A stretch of 64,000 nt of DNA, taken from contig NZ_JACVFC010000001.1 of assembly GCF_014529935.1 (NCBI RefSeq), positions 496,001 through 560,000 of the forward strand. The letters are read 5' to 3'. The position numbers were made by a program, and so were the translations under genes. Positions 50,353 to 60,031 of this stretch are shown piece by piece. The notes below the pieces were generated by a model. The model was not told the DNA's origin. It saw only the letters and a list, made by a program, of their open reading frames with translations, and did no database searches. Position 1 is the stretch's first letter. The number at the start of each line of letters is the position of its first letter. Origin of the DNA: Chitinophaga qingshengii (lineage in GTDB: Bacteria > Bacteroidota > Bacteroidia > Chitinophagales > Chitinophagaceae).

Positions 50353-53300
50353 ATGGAGGAATTTTACATTAAACCCAAATACCGTTGGGACATGCGGCGT
50401 ATTGTCCAGGTGTACCGCCATTACTTGTTGTTATTAGTGATTACAGGCTTTTCTCAATGCCTGATGGCGCAGACTGGTAGTGCGAACGTACTCTCCGTTA
50501 TGTCAACCGCTCTTGGCGATTTCAGCTATAACAGTATTAAGGCAATGCATCACAGGGGTATGAGCGATCATACTACGCTCCACCTCCAGGCGCCGCTCAA
50601 CGTAGGACCTATCATTGCTAACCTCGGTGGCGACATGGTTTCCTACACAGAACAGGCAGCCCCTGTACACCTGGATTTAGCCGGCAATGCACAGGTCATT
50701 GATGCTGACTCTCCTAACTTTGAAGGTGGCAGCATCTCTGTTAGCATTGCCAATGGTTATACAACCGGTGACATCCTATCTGTACAAAATACCAGTCGCA
50801 TATCAGTGAGTGGCAGCACGCTTAACTATAACAACGCTCCCATTGGCGTCATCTCCGGCGGAACGGCAGGTCAGGATTTGGTGATCACTTTCAACTCAAC
50901 TTTTGTTACACCGGCTATTGCTGCAGAGATCATCACGACCATTGCCTACAGTTCTTCCTCCGATGATCCCACCAGAACGAGTCCCATGCGTCTTATACAG
51001 TTCACGGCAGCAGATGGCGATGGTGGCACCAGTGTTCCTTCCGTCGTAACTATAACTGTTGCAGCAGTCAATGACTCACCGGTCATCACCTTCTCATCAT
51101 CCACCCGTAGTGGCGACGAGGACAGCCAGATATCGCTAACCGGTGCAGGTACCTTTACCGTAAACGACGAGGACAACGGCCCCAGTGACCTCACCATCAG
51201 TTTTGATGTAACAGCAGGCTTTCTCCAAACAACCATTCCTACCGGCAGCGGTATCAGCACAATAACCGGCAACAACACCAAATCACTGGCTATTACAGGT
51301 TCGACAAGCGCTATTAATAACTGGCTGAGCCAGCCTGACGCGATCACCTACAGAGCGCCAATCGACTTTAACGGCAGCCAGACCGTACAACTGACTCTGA
51401 GTGATAATGGCGCTACAGGCGGAGCTTCCACTCCCGATACAAAAAATCTTACTGTCAACGTTGCTGCGGTCAACGATCCCCCTGCACTCAGCTCCAATCC
51501 CAGCGTACTGACGGGCACCGAAGATGTACCCCTCTTCATTAATACCTATATAGCCAGGGATGTGGACAATGATGGCGGTGATGAAACACTGACCCTCACC
51601 AACACCGCTTCAGGTAAGTTTACTGCCGTCGACGGTGGTAACGTAGTCGTAACCGGTAGTAACACCACTGCATTGACACTGACTGGTTCCATTACAGCGC
51701 TGAATACCTTTATTGCAGGTAATAAAATAACCTTTACCCCTGCGCCAAACTACACCAGCCTGGCAGTAATCAAGGGGGTATTAAAGGATAATGGCCATAC
51801 CGGCTCGGGCGGTATCCTGTCAACATCTCCGGTTGATCTCACCATCAACTTCTTACCGGTCAACGATGCCCCAACGGTCACCATCAATACAAACCCGCTC
51901 GGCGTGAATGAGGATAAGCCGATCTTTATTAACAATATCACGCTGGCAGATATTGATATCGCGAATACCGATGGCATTCTGACACTCAAAACAGATCATG
52001 GTACCTTCTCTGCTGCTGCCTCGTATCCGACGTTGCCTGTTACTATTGTATCCGGTAACAATACGAATACCCTGGTGTTAAGTGGCAAATTGTTTGAACT
52101 TAATCAGTATGCCGGCAAGAGTACCTTCGGGAATAAAATCACATTACTTCCGCAACTCAATTATAACGGTGCGGCTACCGTCACAGTCACCTTTGACGAT
52201 AATGGCGGTAACGGTGCCGGCACCCACCTTACAGATACCAAAACCATTACGGTGAATTATACCGCTGTAAACGATGCGCCGAGCATTACCTACACCGCCA
52301 GCCTCGTTGGTACGGAAGATCAGCCGCTGACATTATCCGGCGTCACTTTCGCCGATGTGGATGCCGGCAGCGCGCCCGTAAAAGTCACGTACTCCGTTCC
52401 TTCCGGTACCATTGCAGGTGAAAGCGGAGGTGGTGTAACGGTAACGGGTAAAGGTACCGCCACACTGGTAATGGTAGGCAGCATCACAGACGTCAATACC
52501 TATATCAGCACAGGAAACCTGGTATACACGCCGGCTGCCAACAACACGGCAGACGTAGGCTTAACGATCAACGTCAACGACCAGGGCAACACCGGTATAG
52601 ACCCGGGTACCAGTGGAGATGCCAGCAGCGAAAGCGCGCAGATTACCCAAACGCTGAGGTTTGCCGCTGTTAATGATGCACCCACCCTGTCTGTCCCCAC
52701 ATCAATCGACGTAACAGAAGACGTAACGACCATCATCAGGGGCATCACCGTAGCGGACGTAGATGCGGACCCCAATGACGTACGACTTACCTTCAAACTG
52801 CCCGCCGGTACAGGCACGCTCAATGCAGCGGTTTCAGGCACCGTCTCAGTAGGTACGGCGCCGAACTCCGTCAGCCTGACGGGTAAGCTGGCGGATATCA
52901 ATAGTTATATTGCAGGTAACAATCTTACCTATTCACCCTTCCTGAATCTCAACGGCGATATAAACCTGGACGTTGAACTGAACGATCTGGGCAACACCGG
53001 CGCTGAAGGCTCTGAAGGCGCCAAAGCGGCCAACGCCACTATCGTATTACACATCCTCGCCGTAAACGATGCTGGTGCAGCACCCATTGTCCCGGTTTCT
53101 CCATTTACGGTACGGGAAGATGAACCCACCGCTATCACTCCGCTGGCCTTTGCAGATGCGGATGCCGGCAATGGCATCGTAGCGGTGACCATATCCGTAC
53201 CCAACGGCTCCGGTACCATCAGCGCTACAGATGCTGGTGGCGTAAGTGTCAGCGGCAGCGGTACCAGCGCAGCTACGCTGTCCGGCACCATCACTGATAT

Positions 53301-56300
53301 CAATGCCTTCTGCGCTGGCGGCCTTGTGTTCTACACTACAGCACTCAACAGCACAGGTACTGTTACCTGCAACGTGAGCTATAACGACAATGGTAATACA
53401 GGTACAGGTGGTTATATGATAAGCGGTTCAACGTTTAATATCATTATCACCCCGGTAAACGATGCGCCGGTCATCTCCGCTCCTGCTACTATCAGCGTGG
53501 ATATGAACAGCACCCTGGTATTTAATATACCCAACAACATCAGCACCAGCGACGTAGACAACATCAGCGCTCCCATGCGCGTGAAACTGACGGCTACCAA
53601 TGGTACGATGACATTGACCCCATTAGGAGGTATTACCTTTGTTTCCGGTGGGCCGGGTACCAATGTAACCTCCATGGAAATAGAAGGTACCCCTGCTAAT
53701 GTCAACGCTGCTTTGTCAACGCTGACCTATAGACCCAATGGCAACTATTATGGCGCAGCTACCATCACCGTAGTGGCCGATGACCAGGGTAATACCGGTA
53801 CAGGTGGTGCACTGGAAGATACAAAGGTGATTAATATCAACGTGAATCCCACCTTCCCGATACTCACCAATGTAACTTCCAACGCCCCCAACGGTTTCTA
53901 TAAACCAGGCGACAACATTGATATCCAGGTAACCTTCCATATACCAGTAACGGTTACCGGCACACCACAACTCACGTTGGAAACGGGCGCTACTGATCGT
54001 ACCATTAATTATGTAAGTGGCACCGGCACCAATACCATCACTTTCAGATACACCGTGCAGCCAGGAGATCAGTCAAGCGATCTGGATTATATTTCAACCA
54101 CCGCACTCTCCCTGAATGGTGGCGCTATTAAGAGCGCTTCAGGCTTCGACGCACAGCTTACGCTGCCTGCGCCTGGCACCGCCGGTTCACTGGGCGCCAA
54201 CAAAGCCATCATCGTCGATGGTATCATACCCACTGTATTGGGCGTAGCTGTTCCTGGCAACAAAACATATGTAGCGGGTGAAGTATTAACCTTCAGGATC
54301 ACTACTTCTGAAATAGTAGCCATTGCGGGTAGTCCAACGCTCACCCTCAAAATTGGCGACAAGAACGTCAACGCTAATCTTTTAAGCGGCAATGGCGCTA
54401 ATGTGCTTGTCTTTAGTTATACCGTAGTACCAGGTGACCTGGATAGCGACGGCATCCAGGTGATAGCACTGGCACTCAACAGCAGTGTCATCAAAGATGG
54501 AGCGGGTAATGATCTGGACCTCACCCTTAACAACGTAGCGCCTGCCATCAACGTAAAAGTAGATGCGGCAGCTCCAACAGTGACCAGTGTGACCGTTCCC
54601 CCCAACGCTACCTACGTATCAGGTCAGGCATTAAACTTCACCGTAAATACGGATGAAAATGTAATCGTAATAGGGCAACCCAGACTTACTTTGAAAATCG
54701 GCAGTAGGAATGTTGATGCAGTATTCATCGGTGGAACCGGCACCAGTGCTCTCACATTCAGCTATCTTGCCGGCACGGGTGATCTCGATACAGATGGCAT
54801 CGATGTAGTAGCCCTGACATTGAATAACGGCACCATCAAAGATGCAGCAGGTAATAACCTGGTACTCACGCTCAACAACGTAGGGATAACGACCGACGTA
54901 AAAGTGGATGCTGTCAGCCCCGGAGTTATCAGCGTAGACGTTCCGGCCAGCAAGACTTACAAAGCAGGCGAAGCGCTCATCTTCACCGTTCACTTTTCCG
55001 AACCGGTACTGGTAACCGGTACACCTTACTTTCTTATAACGATAGGCGCCATCAACAGAGCCGTCGTCTATAGCGGCGGCAGCGGTACTGCTGATCTCAC
55101 CTTCAGCTATACCACCGTCAATGGCGACGAGGACTACGACGGTATAGCCGTCGACTTTCTCATTTTACCGGGCACCGGCTTCATCCACGATGCCGCTGCC
55201 AACCGTGCTGACCCATCACTCCGTGGTGTTGGTAGCACCGCCAATGTGAAAGTAGATGCTGTTATTCCTACGGTAACATCCGTCAACGTTCCTGCCGTCA
55301 AAACCTATATTAGCGGCCAGGTATTGAACTTCTCTGTCAATATCTCTGAAAATGTAACTGTAACGGCAACGCCTATACTCTTACTGAAAATAGGCAATGC
55401 TATCGTTAATGCCGCCTACACCGGTGGTGGTGGCACCAACCAGCTCAACTTCGCGTACACCATTATGGACGACGACCTTGATATGGATGGCATCGAAATA
55501 ACAGGTCTTTCCTTCAACGGTGGCAACATCACAGACGCAGCAGGTAATGCACTGCCACTTACGCTCAACAATGTTGGCAACACCAGCGCCGTACTCGTGG
55601 ATGCCGTAATACCGGTAGTCACCAGTGTAGCCGTTCCGGTTGCTAAGATTTATACCGCAGGTGAAATACTCACGCTGACTGTCCACTATAACAAACCAGT
55701 ACTGGTAACCGGTTCACCTGTCATTAATACCACTATAGGCGCTGCTACCAGGGCATTTACCTACAACGGTGGTACAGGTACCAGTGACCTCACCTTTAGT
55801 TATACTGTAGCAGCAGGCGACCTGGATAGAGATGGTATCACCATCCCGGGCAACATCACCCTGGGAACGGCTACTATTAAAGATGCCGCTACCAATAACG
55901 CAGTCCTTACACTCAACGGCATTGGCAACACCAGTGCGGTACTGGTAGACGCTGTACCACCTGTGGTTACGCCCGGCCAGTCCTTCAGCGTGAATGAGAA
56001 TAGCGCTGCCGGTACTGTGGTAGGCGCCGTAACAGGCTCCGATCCCGGATCTACAGGTACTCTTCAGCAATGGAGCATCGTGGACAATGTAAACCCTGAC
56101 GGTGACGCCAACCCTGCATTCGCCATCAATCCCGCTACCGGCGTGATCACGGTAAATGATGCCGGCGACCTGGATTATGAAAAGAATACCACTTTCATCA
56201 TCCGCGTGAATGTGAGCGATGGTGCCAACACCAGCGCGACCGAAAACGTGGTCATCAACCTTAATAACCTGCCAGAACCACCGACCAGCATCAGTTTCGC

Positions 56301-57399
56301 AGCAAACACACTGACTGAAAACGGCGCAGCCGGCGATGTTGCAGGTTCCCTGTCTTCCACTTCCGATGAACCGGGTGCCACCTTCACCTATACGCTGACA
56401 GCCGGTGCCGGTAGTGAAGACAATAACGCTTTCACGATCGCGGGTACACAGGTATTAGCCAGCCAGGCATTTAACTATGAAGCAAAATCCAGCTATAACA
56501 TCCGGGTACGTTCTACCGCACAAAATGGTGAGTTCCTGGAGAAAACCTTTGTAATCAGCATTACCGATGTAAACGAAGCGCCCACATTGGATGCCATCAG
56601 CCCGGTTACCTATTGCGCCACCGCCAACGAAATAGCTATCCCGCTGACCAATGTGACCGCCGGCCCTGAAACAGCACAGACGGTAACAGTTACAGCGACC
56701 AACACCAACAATGCGCTGTTCTCTTCTTTTGCGCTGACAGGTAATACCCTGGGTTTCAAATTCGCGCCTGGCGCCAACGGCACCGCTACGGTTACTGTTA
56801 CCGTGAAAGACAATGGCGGCACCGCCAACGGCGGTACAGACCAGGTGCAGCAAACATTCGATATCTCCGTAACCAGTCTCTCTGCACCGGTTATTACCAG
56901 CAATAAAGGCGTACTGGTATCAAAAGGTGAAACGGTATTACTCACCGCCACCGGTGGTACCACCTACACCTGGACGGCGGATATGCCCGCCAGTATCATC
57001 AGTGGGGAACATACCCCTGTTGCTACGGTAAGACCACAGCAGAAAGTAGTGTACACCGTTACCGCCGCTAACGCTGCCGGATGTACGGCGCAACAGTCCA
57101 TCACCATCGAGGTGAAAGACGACTACAAAGTCGACGCTACCAACATCATGTCACCCAATGGAGACGGTATCAACGATCGTTTCGTGATTAAAAACATCGA
57201 CAGTTATCCCAATAATGAACTGAAGATTTTTGATCGCAGCGGACGCATGATCTATACGAAACGCAGCTATCAGAACGAATGGGACGCGACATTAAATGGC
57301 AGGCCACTGGAGGAGGGCACGTATTACTATATACTCGACTTCGGCCCTGGTTTACCTAAGGTGAAAGGCTTTATTACCATCATCAGAGATAAATTCTAA
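50353..57399 (+). CDS. giant T9SS-secreted repeat adhesin with type B sorting domain
   Basis: 2348 residues. Leader of 13 residues then a signal peptide (MRRIVQVYRHYLLLLVITGF; ATG at 50392 is an alternative start). Residues about 100-1140: seven cadherin/VCBS-like repeats of about 130 residues joined by the linker AAVNDSP/PVNDAP and starting 'EDxxL'. Residues about 1150-1870: six Ig-like repeats of about 115 residues (TYVAGEVLTF, YTVVPGDLDSDGI, IKDAAGN). Then cadherin-like repeats (FSVNENSAAGTVVGAVTGSD), an Ig-like segment, and from about 2256 the gliding-motility sorting domain (IMSPNGDGINDRFVIKNID, NGRPLEEGTYYYILDF). A cell-surface, probably calcium-stabilised adhesin. PorP/SprF gene 5 bases downstream. 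Confidence 0.88.
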   Translation: MEEFYIKPKYRWDMRRIVQVYRHYLLLLVITGFSQCLMAQTGSANVLSVMSTALGDFSYNSIKAMHHRGMSDHTTLHLQAPLNVGPIIANLGGDMVSYTEQAAPVHLDLAGNAQVIDADSPNFEGGSISVSIANGYTTGDILSVQNTSRISVSGSTLNYNNAPIGVISGGTAGQDLVITFNSTFVTPAIAAEIITTIAYSSSSDDPTRTSPMRLIQFTAADGDGGTSVPSVVTITVAAVNDSPVITFSSSTRSGDEDSQISLTGAGTFTVNDEDNGPSDLTISFDVTAGFLQTTIPTGSGISTITGNNTKSLAITGSTSAINNWLSQPDAITYRAPIDFNGSQTVQLTLSDNGATGGASTPDTKNLTVNVAAVNDPPALSSNPSVLTGTEDVPLFINTYIARDVDNDGGDETLTLTNTASGKFTAVDGGNVVVTGSNTTALTLTGSITALNTFIAGNKITFTPAPNYTSLAVIKGVLKDNGHTGSGGILSTSPVDLTINFLPVNDAPTVTINTNPLGVNEDKPIFINNITLADIDIANTDGILTLKTDHGTFSAAASYPTLPVTIVSGNNTNTLVLSGKLFELNQYAGKSTFGNKITLLPQLNYNGAATVTVTFDDNGGNGAGTHLTDTKTITVNYTAVNDAPSITYTASLVGTEDQPLTLSGVTFADVDAGSAPVKVTYSVPSGTIAGESGGGVTVTGKGTATLVMVGSITDVNTYISTGNLVYTPAANNTADVGLTINVNDQGNTGIDPGTSGDASSESAQITQTLRFAAVNDAPTLSVPTSIDVTEDVTTIIRGITVADVDADPNDVRLTFKLPAGTGTLNAAVSGTVSVGTAPNSVSLTGKLADINSYIAGNNLTYSPFLNLNGDINLDVELNDLGNTGAEGSEGAKAANATIVLHILAVNDAGAAPIVPVSPFTVREDEPTAITPLAFADADAGNGIVAVTISVPNGSGTISATDAGGVSVSGSGTSAATLSGTITDINAFCAGGLVFYTTALNSTGTVTCNVSYNDNGNTGTGGYMISGSTFNIIITPVNDAPVISAPATISVDMNSTLVFNIPNNISTSDVDNISAPMRVKLTATNGTMTLTPLGGITFVSGGPGTNVTSMEIEGTPANVNAALSTLTYRPNGNYYGAATITVVADDQGNTGTGGALEDTKVININVNPTFPILTNVTSNAPNGFYKPGDNIDIQVTFHIPVTVTGTPQLTLETGATDRTINYVSGTGTNTITFRYTVQPGDQSSDLDYISTTALSLNGGAIKSASGFDAQLTLPAPGTAGSLGANKAIIVDGIIPTVLGVAVPGNKTYVAGEVLTFRITTSEIVAIAGSPTLTLKIGDKNVNANLLSGNGANVLVFSYTVVPGDLDSDGIQVIALALNSSVIKDGAGNDLDLTLNNVAPAINVKVDAAAPTVTSVTVPPNATYVSGQALNFTVNTDENVIVIGQPRLTLKIGSRNVDAVFIGGTGTSALTFSYLAGTGDLDTDGIDVVALTLNNGTIKDAAGNNLVLTLNNVGITTDVKVDAVSPGVISVDVPASKTYKAGEALIFTVHFSEPVLVTGTPYFLITIGAINRAVVYSGGSGTADLTFSYTTVNGDEDYDGIAVDFLILPGTGFIHDAAANRADPSLRGVGSTANVKVDAVIPTVTSVNVPAVKTYISGQVLNFSVNISENVTVTATPILLLKIGNAIVNAAYTGGGGTNQLNFAYTIMDDDLDMDGIEITGLSFNGGNITDAAGNALPLTLNNVGNTSAVLVDAVIPVVTSVAVPVAKIYTAGEILTLTVHYNKPVLVTGSPVINTTIGAATRAFTYNGGTGTSDLTFSYTVAAGDLDRDGITIPGNITLGTATIKDAATNNAVLTLNGIGNTSAVLVDAVPPVVTPGQSFSVNENSAAGTVVGAVTGSDPGSTGTLQQWSIVDNVNPDGDANPAFAINPATGVITVNDAGDLDYEKNTTFIIRVNVSDGANTSATENVVINLNNLPEPPTSISFAANTLTENGAAGDVAGSLSSTSDEPGATFTYTLTAGAGSEDNNAFTIAGTQVLASQAFNYEAKSSYNIRVRSTAQNGEFLEKTFVISITDVNEAPTLDAISPVTYCATANEIAIPLTNVTAGPETAQTVTVTATNTNNALFSSFALTGNTLGFKFAPGANGTATVTVTVKDNGGTANGGTDQVQQTFDISVTSLSAPVITSNKGVLVSKGETVLLTATGGTTYTWTADMPASIISGEHTPVATVRPQQKVVYTVTAANAAGCTAQQSITIEVKDDYKVDATNIMSPNGDGINDRFVIKNIDSYPNNELKIFDRSGRMIYTKRSYQNEWDATLNGRPLEEGTYYYILDFGPGLPKVKGFITIIRDKF

Positions 57400-57404
57400 T
57401 CAGG

Positions 57405-58313
57405 ATGAAAAAGGTATTTTATATACTCCTGCTACTGGCAGGAACACAAAGTGTAAAAGCGCAACAGTGGGGTAACGCCACCACTTCTCAGGTGGACCCG
57501 CTGGGACCACAATATTTTCAAAATCAGTACCTGGGCAACCCCGCTTTTGCAGGGATTGACACCGGGCTTCACCTCAATGCCGCTTACAGAAAGCAGTTCA
57601 GGGATGATCCCGGCGTACCGGTTACCATGGCCGTTACCGCCGATTACGCCGCCGGTAAAAGAGTGGGCGTAGGTATGTCTTTTTATAATGACAAAGCCGG
57701 CCTGCTTTCCAACACCCGCGTAGCTGCTACCTATGCGTACCATTTGCCCCTTACGGCAGCTGGTACGCAACAGCTCCACTTCGGGCTGTCGGTTGGTTTC
57801 CGTACGGAATACATCGACCGGAAAGGCGTTAATGGCGATGCCACCGACCCTTCTATCGGCCGTTTTAACCGTCGGGATAATTACTTCGATGGAGACTTCG
57901 GTATCGCCTATACGGGTAACGGATGGAACCTCCAGGCAGCTTTGCCCAATATGGTCGGTTACTTTAAATCGGATAACAAAACCCAGGTCAACAGCGCTAC
58001 ATTTTATACGGCTGCCGGTTACAAAATCGCCATCGGCTCACAGCTCACTTCCATCGAACCCAAGGTATGTTTCCGTGGTGTGCGGGGCTTTGATAATATC
58101 GTAGACATGGGGGCTAATATCGCCTTTCTTGATAACCAGGCAAACCTGTACGGTATGTACCATACCTCCGGGAACTTCACAGTGGGCGCCGGTTACGAGA
58201 TCGCCCGTACGGTGGGTATCCTGCTCAGCTACTCTTCCCAGACAGCGGGCCTGAGTAACTATCTCTCCGGTAATTTTACATTGGGTATCAGAGCAGACCT
58301 GTTCAACAAATAA
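57405..58313 (+). CDS. PorP/SprF family T9SS membrane protein
   Basis: 302 residues with signal peptide (MKKVFYILLLLAGTQSVKAQ). The family opening QYLGNPAFAGIDTGLHLNAAYRKQF is followed by an outer-membrane barrel-like alternation ending in FTLGIRADLF. SprF-type proteins are encoded behind large type B substrates and are needed for the surface attachment or secretion of that substrate (shown for SprB/SprF in Flavobacterium johnsoniae). The 5-base gap to the adhesin gene supports such pairing. Confidence 0.92.
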   Translation: MKKVFYILLLLAGTQSVKAQQWGNATTSQVDPLGPQYFQNQYLGNPAFAGIDTGLHLNAAYRKQFRDDPGVPVTMAVTADYAAGKRVGVGMSFYNDKAGLLSNTRVAATYAYHLPLTAAGTQQLHFGLSVGFRTEYIDRKGVNGDATDPSIGRFNRRDNYFDGDFGIAYTGNGWNLQAALPNMVGYFKSDNKTQVNSATFYTAAGYKIAIGSQLTSIEPKVCFRGVRGFDNIVDMGANIAFLDNQANLYGMYHTSGNFTVGAGYEIARTVGILLSYSSQTAGLSNYLSGNFTLGIRADLFNK

Positions 58314-58327
58314 CACCATTATCAAAA

Positions 58328-58370
58328 CAAAACGGGTGTCTCCTTGTGGAGACACCCGTTTTGTTTTTTT
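58328..58370. terminator. bidirectional terminator between SprF and S8 peptidase genes
   Basis: Perfect 16-bp stem (caaaacgggtgtctcc / ggagacacccgttttg, 58328-58343 and 58348-58363), 4-base loop, T7 on the plus side and an A-rich flank serving the minus side. The genes converge here. Confidence 0.95.
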
Positions 58371-58398
58371 CCATCAACCAATAATCACGAACCAATGA

Positions 58399-59940
58399 CT
58401 AGTTACCAACAGCGGTGGCAACATTTACGTAGCCCCATCCAAATTTAGGATCCCTGCCGGGATAATTGCTGGAAGCACGTTTTAATCTCGCTACGATACT
58501 GTCTTTCGGATAGCTGGGATATTTACTCCATACCAGTGCCGCAATACCTGCCGCACTCGCTGTTGCCACGGAAGAACCACCTACTGTATTGGGGTCGTTA
58601 CCGGTAGCAGCAGTCGTCAGCGGATTTCTTTTAGTACCATTTTTTTCCATGATAACGGTAAAGGCTACCTGTGTACCGCTATGGCAGTCTTCACAAGCAG
58701 TATTAGGCGTTTCTGTAACACCTGTCACCGCCAGCACAGAAGGCAGATAAGCCGGATAAATTACGCCCAGCAACGGCCCAAAGAAGGAATTGGTCGTACC
58801 GGCAGCGCAGAATAACAGTTTGCCTTTGTTGCTGGCATAGTTCACCGCATCCGTAATCTGACCGGCTTCAAAGATGGTACCCATGCTCATGCTGATGATT
58901 TTCACAGAAGCATTATCACCACCCAACACATAAGCATCTGAAATACCCTGTGTTGATTCAGAAGAAGCGATCACCACATTATCTGCAGCGTGTACCGTGA
59001 TCAGGTTACAGTTGTAGGCAATACCGGCACTGCTGCCGCTTACGCCTCTGGGCGCAGCGATAACGCCGGCCATTTTGGTACCGTGTCCGCATACATCTGC
59101 GGGTGTTCCACCAGGATAGGTGGCAATTTTTTCTATGGTTCTACCGCTGGAAACACCCTGGTTAAAAGCGCTGCCCAGGTTAGCCTGGTCAGGGCTAACA
59201 CCTGTATCAATCAGCATCACCTTTACATTGGCGCCGGTAGATTGGGTCCATGCCTGCGGAATGCTCTGCAGTGCATAGTTCCAGGACTGTTTGGCAGCCG
59301 GTGTGATATTGATATAATCCACCCCTGCTACCAGGGATTTAGGCAGATTAGCATCACAGCCGAAAGTAAACAGATCGGATTCTGTAGACGCACCTGAGCG
59401 GCCTTTCGGCGACTCGGCGTCATACATGTATTTGGCGTAGCTGGAAGGCTCCGCATAACGTACCAGTCCGGACGCACGCAGTGCCTTTACGGTAGCGAGG
59501 TGGCTGGCTTTTACATAAAACACGGGCAGTTTGGAAGCCTCATAGGTAATGAGGGATTTTACCGCTGCACCAGTAACCTTTTCATTTTCGAGGATCAGGT
59601 TTAAAACATTTTGTCTCGCGGCTGTCCACGCATCGCTGTGGATGTCTATTTTATCGATGATGGCATCCAGGTTGCCTGTACCGGCAGCCTGGTAACCAAC
59701 AGCCAAAATACTATCCCCCTGTACCAGGGCGCTCCACAGTGCGTTATCGTTTACCATTTTCCAGTTGAAACGGCTATTTTGACGAAGTTGTTCATTCACC
59801 AATGCATTGATAGCAGATTTTGGCATTACTTCTTTCGGGTTTTCCTGGGCGCCGCCAGGATTCAAAACCGTTTCCTGTCTGTTACAGGAAACTACGACAG
59901 CCACGAGGACAACGGCTGCCAATAAGTTGGAGATTTTCAT
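58399..59940 (-). CDS. secreted S8 (subtilisin-like) peptidase lipoprotein
   Basis: 513 residues. Lipoprotein signal with acceptor Cys19 (LVAVVVSCNRQ). An N-terminal propeptide-like region (about 30-190), then the S8 domain with triad Asp245 (MLIDTGVSP), His286 (GHGTKMAGVIAA) and Ser457 (GGSSVATASAAG), plus the oxyanion-hole region FCAAGT. No PA insert, P domain or T9SS sorting domain. Probably periplasmic or surface-anchored, acting on unknown proteins. It is convergent with SprF and about 90 bases downstream of nothing on its own strand until the ABC exporter, so monocistronic. Confidence 0.92.
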   Translation of the reverse strand: MKISNLLAAVVLVAVVVSCNRQETVLNPGGAQENPKEVMPKSAINALVNEQLRQNSRFNWKMVNDNALWSALVQGDSILAVGYQAAGTGNLDAIIDKIDIHSDAWTAARQNVLNLILENEKVTGAAVKSLITYEASKLPVFYVKASHLATVKALRASGLVRYAEPSSYAKYMYDAESPKGRSGASTESDLFTFGCDANLPKSLVAGVDYINITPAAKQSWNYALQSIPQAWTQSTGANVKVMLIDTGVSPDQANLGSAFNQGVSSGRTIEKIATYPGGTPADVCGHGTKMAGVIAAPRGVSGSSAGIAYNCNLITVHAADNVVIASSESTQGISDAYVLGGDNASVKIISMSMGTIFEAGQITDAVNYASNKGKLLFCAAGTTNSFFGPLLGVIYPAYLPSVLAVTGVTETPNTACEDCHSGTQVAFTVIMEKNGTKRNPLTTAATGNDPNTVGGSSVATASAAGIAALVWSKYPSYPKDSIVARLKRASSNYPGRDPKFGWGYVNVATAVGN

Positions 59941-60031
59941 GAATAAAATTTAAGGTAAACAAATTTTTAAGTGAATTAATCAGTGGTTCTTCAATTATGG
60001 CGTTAATGGAAATAAGTTGAGGGAAATATGA

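Noticed and set aside
50590..55970. Regularly spaced DNA repeats suggestive of CRISPR or satellite
   Set aside because: Spacing of about 345-400 bp and in-phase coding show they are protein repeats of the adhesin.
58399..59940. S8 peptidase as the leader protease of the lanthipeptide-like precursor
   Set aside because: It lies 26 kb away in an unrelated unit; subtilisin-like lipoproteins are common and nothing links the two.
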